Shown here one piece after another: positions 5,812-6,599 of a stretch of DNA of 6,599 nucleotides. The first letter of the stretch is position 1. Each line of letters starts with the position of its first letter. Location: positions 1 through 6,599 of the forward strand of contig CAJQOB010000235.1 of the NCBI GenBank assembly GCA_905479845.1, read 5' to 3'. Both the position numbers and the translations under genes were made by a program. A model generated the notes under the pieces. The model did no database searches. It had not been told where the DNA came from and worked only from the letters and a program-made list of their open reading frames with translations. This DNA comes from an uncultured Flavobacteriales bacterium. GTDB lineage: Bacteria > Bacteroidota > Bacteroidia > Flavobacteriales_D > Crocinitomicaceae.

Positions 5812-5839
5812 GAAAAATAGTAGAATTAAGTGAAACAAA
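5812..5839 (-). promoter_or_regulatory. possible promoter of the lipoprotein gene
   Basis: On the - strand, TTTG (5839-5836) is followed after 16 nt by TATTTTTC (5819-5812), one mismatch from TAnnTTTG. The spacing is shorter than in the three + strand promoters of this window. It would give a leader of roughly 50 nt before the TTG start at 5752. Confidence 0.28.
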
Positions 5840-5874
5840 ACAACTAAAGTCGAACATCAATCGTCTAAACGCAA

Positions 5875-5991
5875 ATGAAACGAATAAACGTATATCAAAA
5901 CCAGCGACCGAGTCTGGAACTCGAGCGATTTTACTTTGGGTCGAACTCAAAGCTTGGGCGGTATTTTATGAAATCAAAAAATCTGAATTAG
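5875..5991 (+). CDS. doubtful 38-aa basic ORF upstream of module B
   Basis: ATG 5875 to TAG 5989-5991 encodes a basic peptide (begins MKRINVYQNQRPSLELERFY) with no recognised domain. It contains two hairpins at DNA/RNA level: CGAGT/ACTCG (5909-5913/5919-5923) and CTTTGGGT/ACTCAAAG (5934-5941/5945-5952, one G-T). It lies upstream of a terminator of the same type that follows the 19-codon ORF before module A, so a short transcript ending at 6045 is conceivable. No clear promoter is visible and the peptide shares no sequence with the 19-aa one. The 531 bp from 5753 to 6283 contain no larger + strand gene; apart from this ORF and module B I see nothing else there. Confidence 0.2.
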   Translation: MKRINVYQNQRPSLELERFYFGSNSKLGRYFMKSKNLN

Positions 5992-6016
5992 AACACGATT
6001 TAAACCATAAGTACAG

Positions 6017-6045
6017 CGTCCAATGAGAATTGGGCGTTTTTTTTT
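6017..6045 (+). terminator. intrinsic terminator (left end of module B)
   Basis: CGTCCAAT (6017-6024) pairs with ATTGGGCG (6029-6036; one T-G pair) around a GAGA (GNRA) loop, followed by nine T (6037-6045). It corresponds in stem sequence and position to the terminator at 1191-1218. Confidence 0.83.
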
Positions 6046-6227
6046 GATCTTTTTTGAAAAAATTTGAAGAACTGAATTGACATAGAATAAATAGTTGAAA
6101 AAAGGAAAACAATTGGGAGACAGTCAATTGGAGAATTGAGCAAATACGTGCATGAAGCGCGCAGCCATCCTACTGCCTAAACCCACACATAACACGCTGA
6201 CAATCAATAAAATAAATCAGAAAAATA

Positions 6228-6260
6228 TTTGGTAGTTCGAATAATTCATCCAATATTTGC
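6228..6260 (+). promoter_or_regulatory. Bacteroidota-type promoter of module B
   Basis: TTTG at 6228-6231, 20-nt spacer, AATATTTGC at 6252-6260 followed by ACC. Spacing is identical to module A. The predicted transcript starts near 6266 and ends at 6441-6470, about 200 nt. Confidence 0.6.
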
Positions 6261-6283
6261 ACCATCATTAAAACGAAACGATT

Positions 6284-6415
6284 ATGATACCGATTAAAGA
6301 ATTTGTCCATGGTTATTTGAGTCCCTCACAGGACTTGTTGGGAATGAGTTTTAGTAAACTATTTTTCCCTTATGGACAACAAGAAAAATTCAAGGAGATG
6401 ATGCTCATAACCTAG
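6284..6415 (+). CDS. 43-aa ORF carried by module B
   Basis: ATG 6284 to TAG 6413-6415 encodes a soluble peptide (begins MIPIKEFVHGYLSPSQDLL, with FFPYGQQEKFKEMM near the end). No domain, signal peptide or membrane segment is recognised. It occupies the same slot as the 39-aa ORF in module A: about 18 nt after the predicted transcription start and about 25 nt before the terminator. The two peptides are largely unrelated, so the slot appears variable. Coding status is uncertain. Confidence 0.36.
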   Translation: MIPIKEFVHGYLSPSQDLLGMSFSKLFFPYGQQEKFKEMMLIT

Positions 6416-6440
6416 CCAAAATCATGGCTATTGTATACTG

Positions 6441-6470
6441 AGCATCTCCAAAAGAGGTGCTTTTATTTTT
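6441..6470 (+). terminator. intrinsic terminator (right end of module B)
   Basis: AGCATCTC (6441-6448) pairs with GAGGTGCT (6454-6461; one T-G) around CAAAA, followed by TTTTATTTTT. The stem arms are identical to those at 1602-1624. Confidence 0.8.
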
Positions 6471-6493
6471 ACTGAGAAATTAGTTAAAGGTTG

Positions 6494-6595
6494 ATTACAT
6501 TGTTGTCATTCAAAATGTAATTGACTTGTACGTGAGGAATAGTTGGGGCTAGATAAGTTATATGCTATATCGTAAAAAAGGATTTTCCCACGTAC
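6494..6595. repeat. two inverted repeats at the right edge
   Basis: ATTACATT (6494-6501) is perfectly complementary to AATGTAAT (6514-6521) with a 12-nt loop. Directly after it, GTACGTG-A-GGAA (6528-6539) pairs with TTCC-CACGTAC (6585-6595): 7 bp, one bulged A and 4 bp more, enclosing about 45 nt. No ORF of note lies here. They could be part of a structured RNA or the edge of a mobile element that continues beyond the window; nothing further can be said. Confidence 0.4.
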
Positions 6596-6599
6596 TTTC

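Larger units (their letters stand above)
6017..6263 (+). repeat. module B, conserved part (diverged copy of 1191-1439)
   Basis: Same order of elements as module A: terminator, T-rich then A-rich spacer with GTTGAAA, GGAGACAGTC block, hairpin block, CATAACA and CAATCAATAAAATAAA, then promoter ending TTTGCACC. Hairpins are CAATTG/CAATTG (6110-6115/6125-6130), TCAATT/AATTGA with GGAG loop (6124-6129/6134-6139; overlaps and so competes with the first) and CGTGC/GCGCG with loop ATGAA (6147-6151/6157-6161). Where A and B differ in stems, the change is A-T to G-T pairing, which leaves an RNA stem intact. The right half of the block (6162-6196) is less conserved, about 60%. Confidence 0.7.

Noticed and set aside
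1..6599. CRISPR array, transposase or prophage genes
   Set aside because: No short regularly spaced direct repeats and no transposase, integrase or phage protein in any frame; only the two diverged modules repeat.

Overview
The window looks like a chromosomal accessory region of a Bacteroidota bacterium, most likely from the Flavobacteriales. The DNA is AT-rich, Shine-Dalgarno sequences are weak or absent, and three or more promoters fit the Bacteroidota pattern TTTG - 19/20 nt - nAnnTTTG. The small protein before rtcB and the glycosidase-like lipoprotein also have a Bacteroidota look. The lineage is inferred; there is no marker gene.

Region by region: (1) 1-1060 holds the 3' part of a gene resembling DUF6584 (TPR-like, C-terminal membrane helix) and a downstream hypothetical gene that looks like an immunity-type protein. 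(2) 1061-1630 has no large gene but is dense in signals: a promoter, a 19-codon ORF inside a nested inverted repeat, a strong terminator, a conserved structured stretch, a second promoter, a 39-aa ORF and a second terminator. (3) 1676-4366 is the core: a tRNA-Glu(UUC)-like gene, a 103-aa conserved-looking protein, a structured 198-nt spacer, rtcB (RNA ligase) and prfH (codon-independent release factor), all on the + strand. (4) 4403-5752 on the - strand encodes a lipoprotein with a GH113-like TIM barrel. (5) 5753-6599 again has no large gene and carries a diverged second copy of the module in region 2, followed by two inverted repeats at the window end.

How they work together: rtcB and prfH are 2 nt apart and form a known partnership. 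PrfH releases the nascent chain from ribosomes stalled by decoding-centre damage and RtcB reseals the broken RNA. The 103-aa gene and possibly the tRNA-like gene appear to belong to the same + strand unit, since no terminator is visible between them. The most unusual observation is a pair of about 440-455 bp modules flanking this RNA-repair locus and the lipoprotein gene. Each module has terminator, conserved hairpin block, promoter with identical 20-nt spacing, variable short ORF, and near-identical terminator. The conserved block aligns without gaps over 92 nt at roughly 72% identity, and its differences preserve three hairpins. The other notable item is the tRNA-Glu-like gene with an atypical U37 and G1-U72 placed just upstream of an RNA-repair operon.
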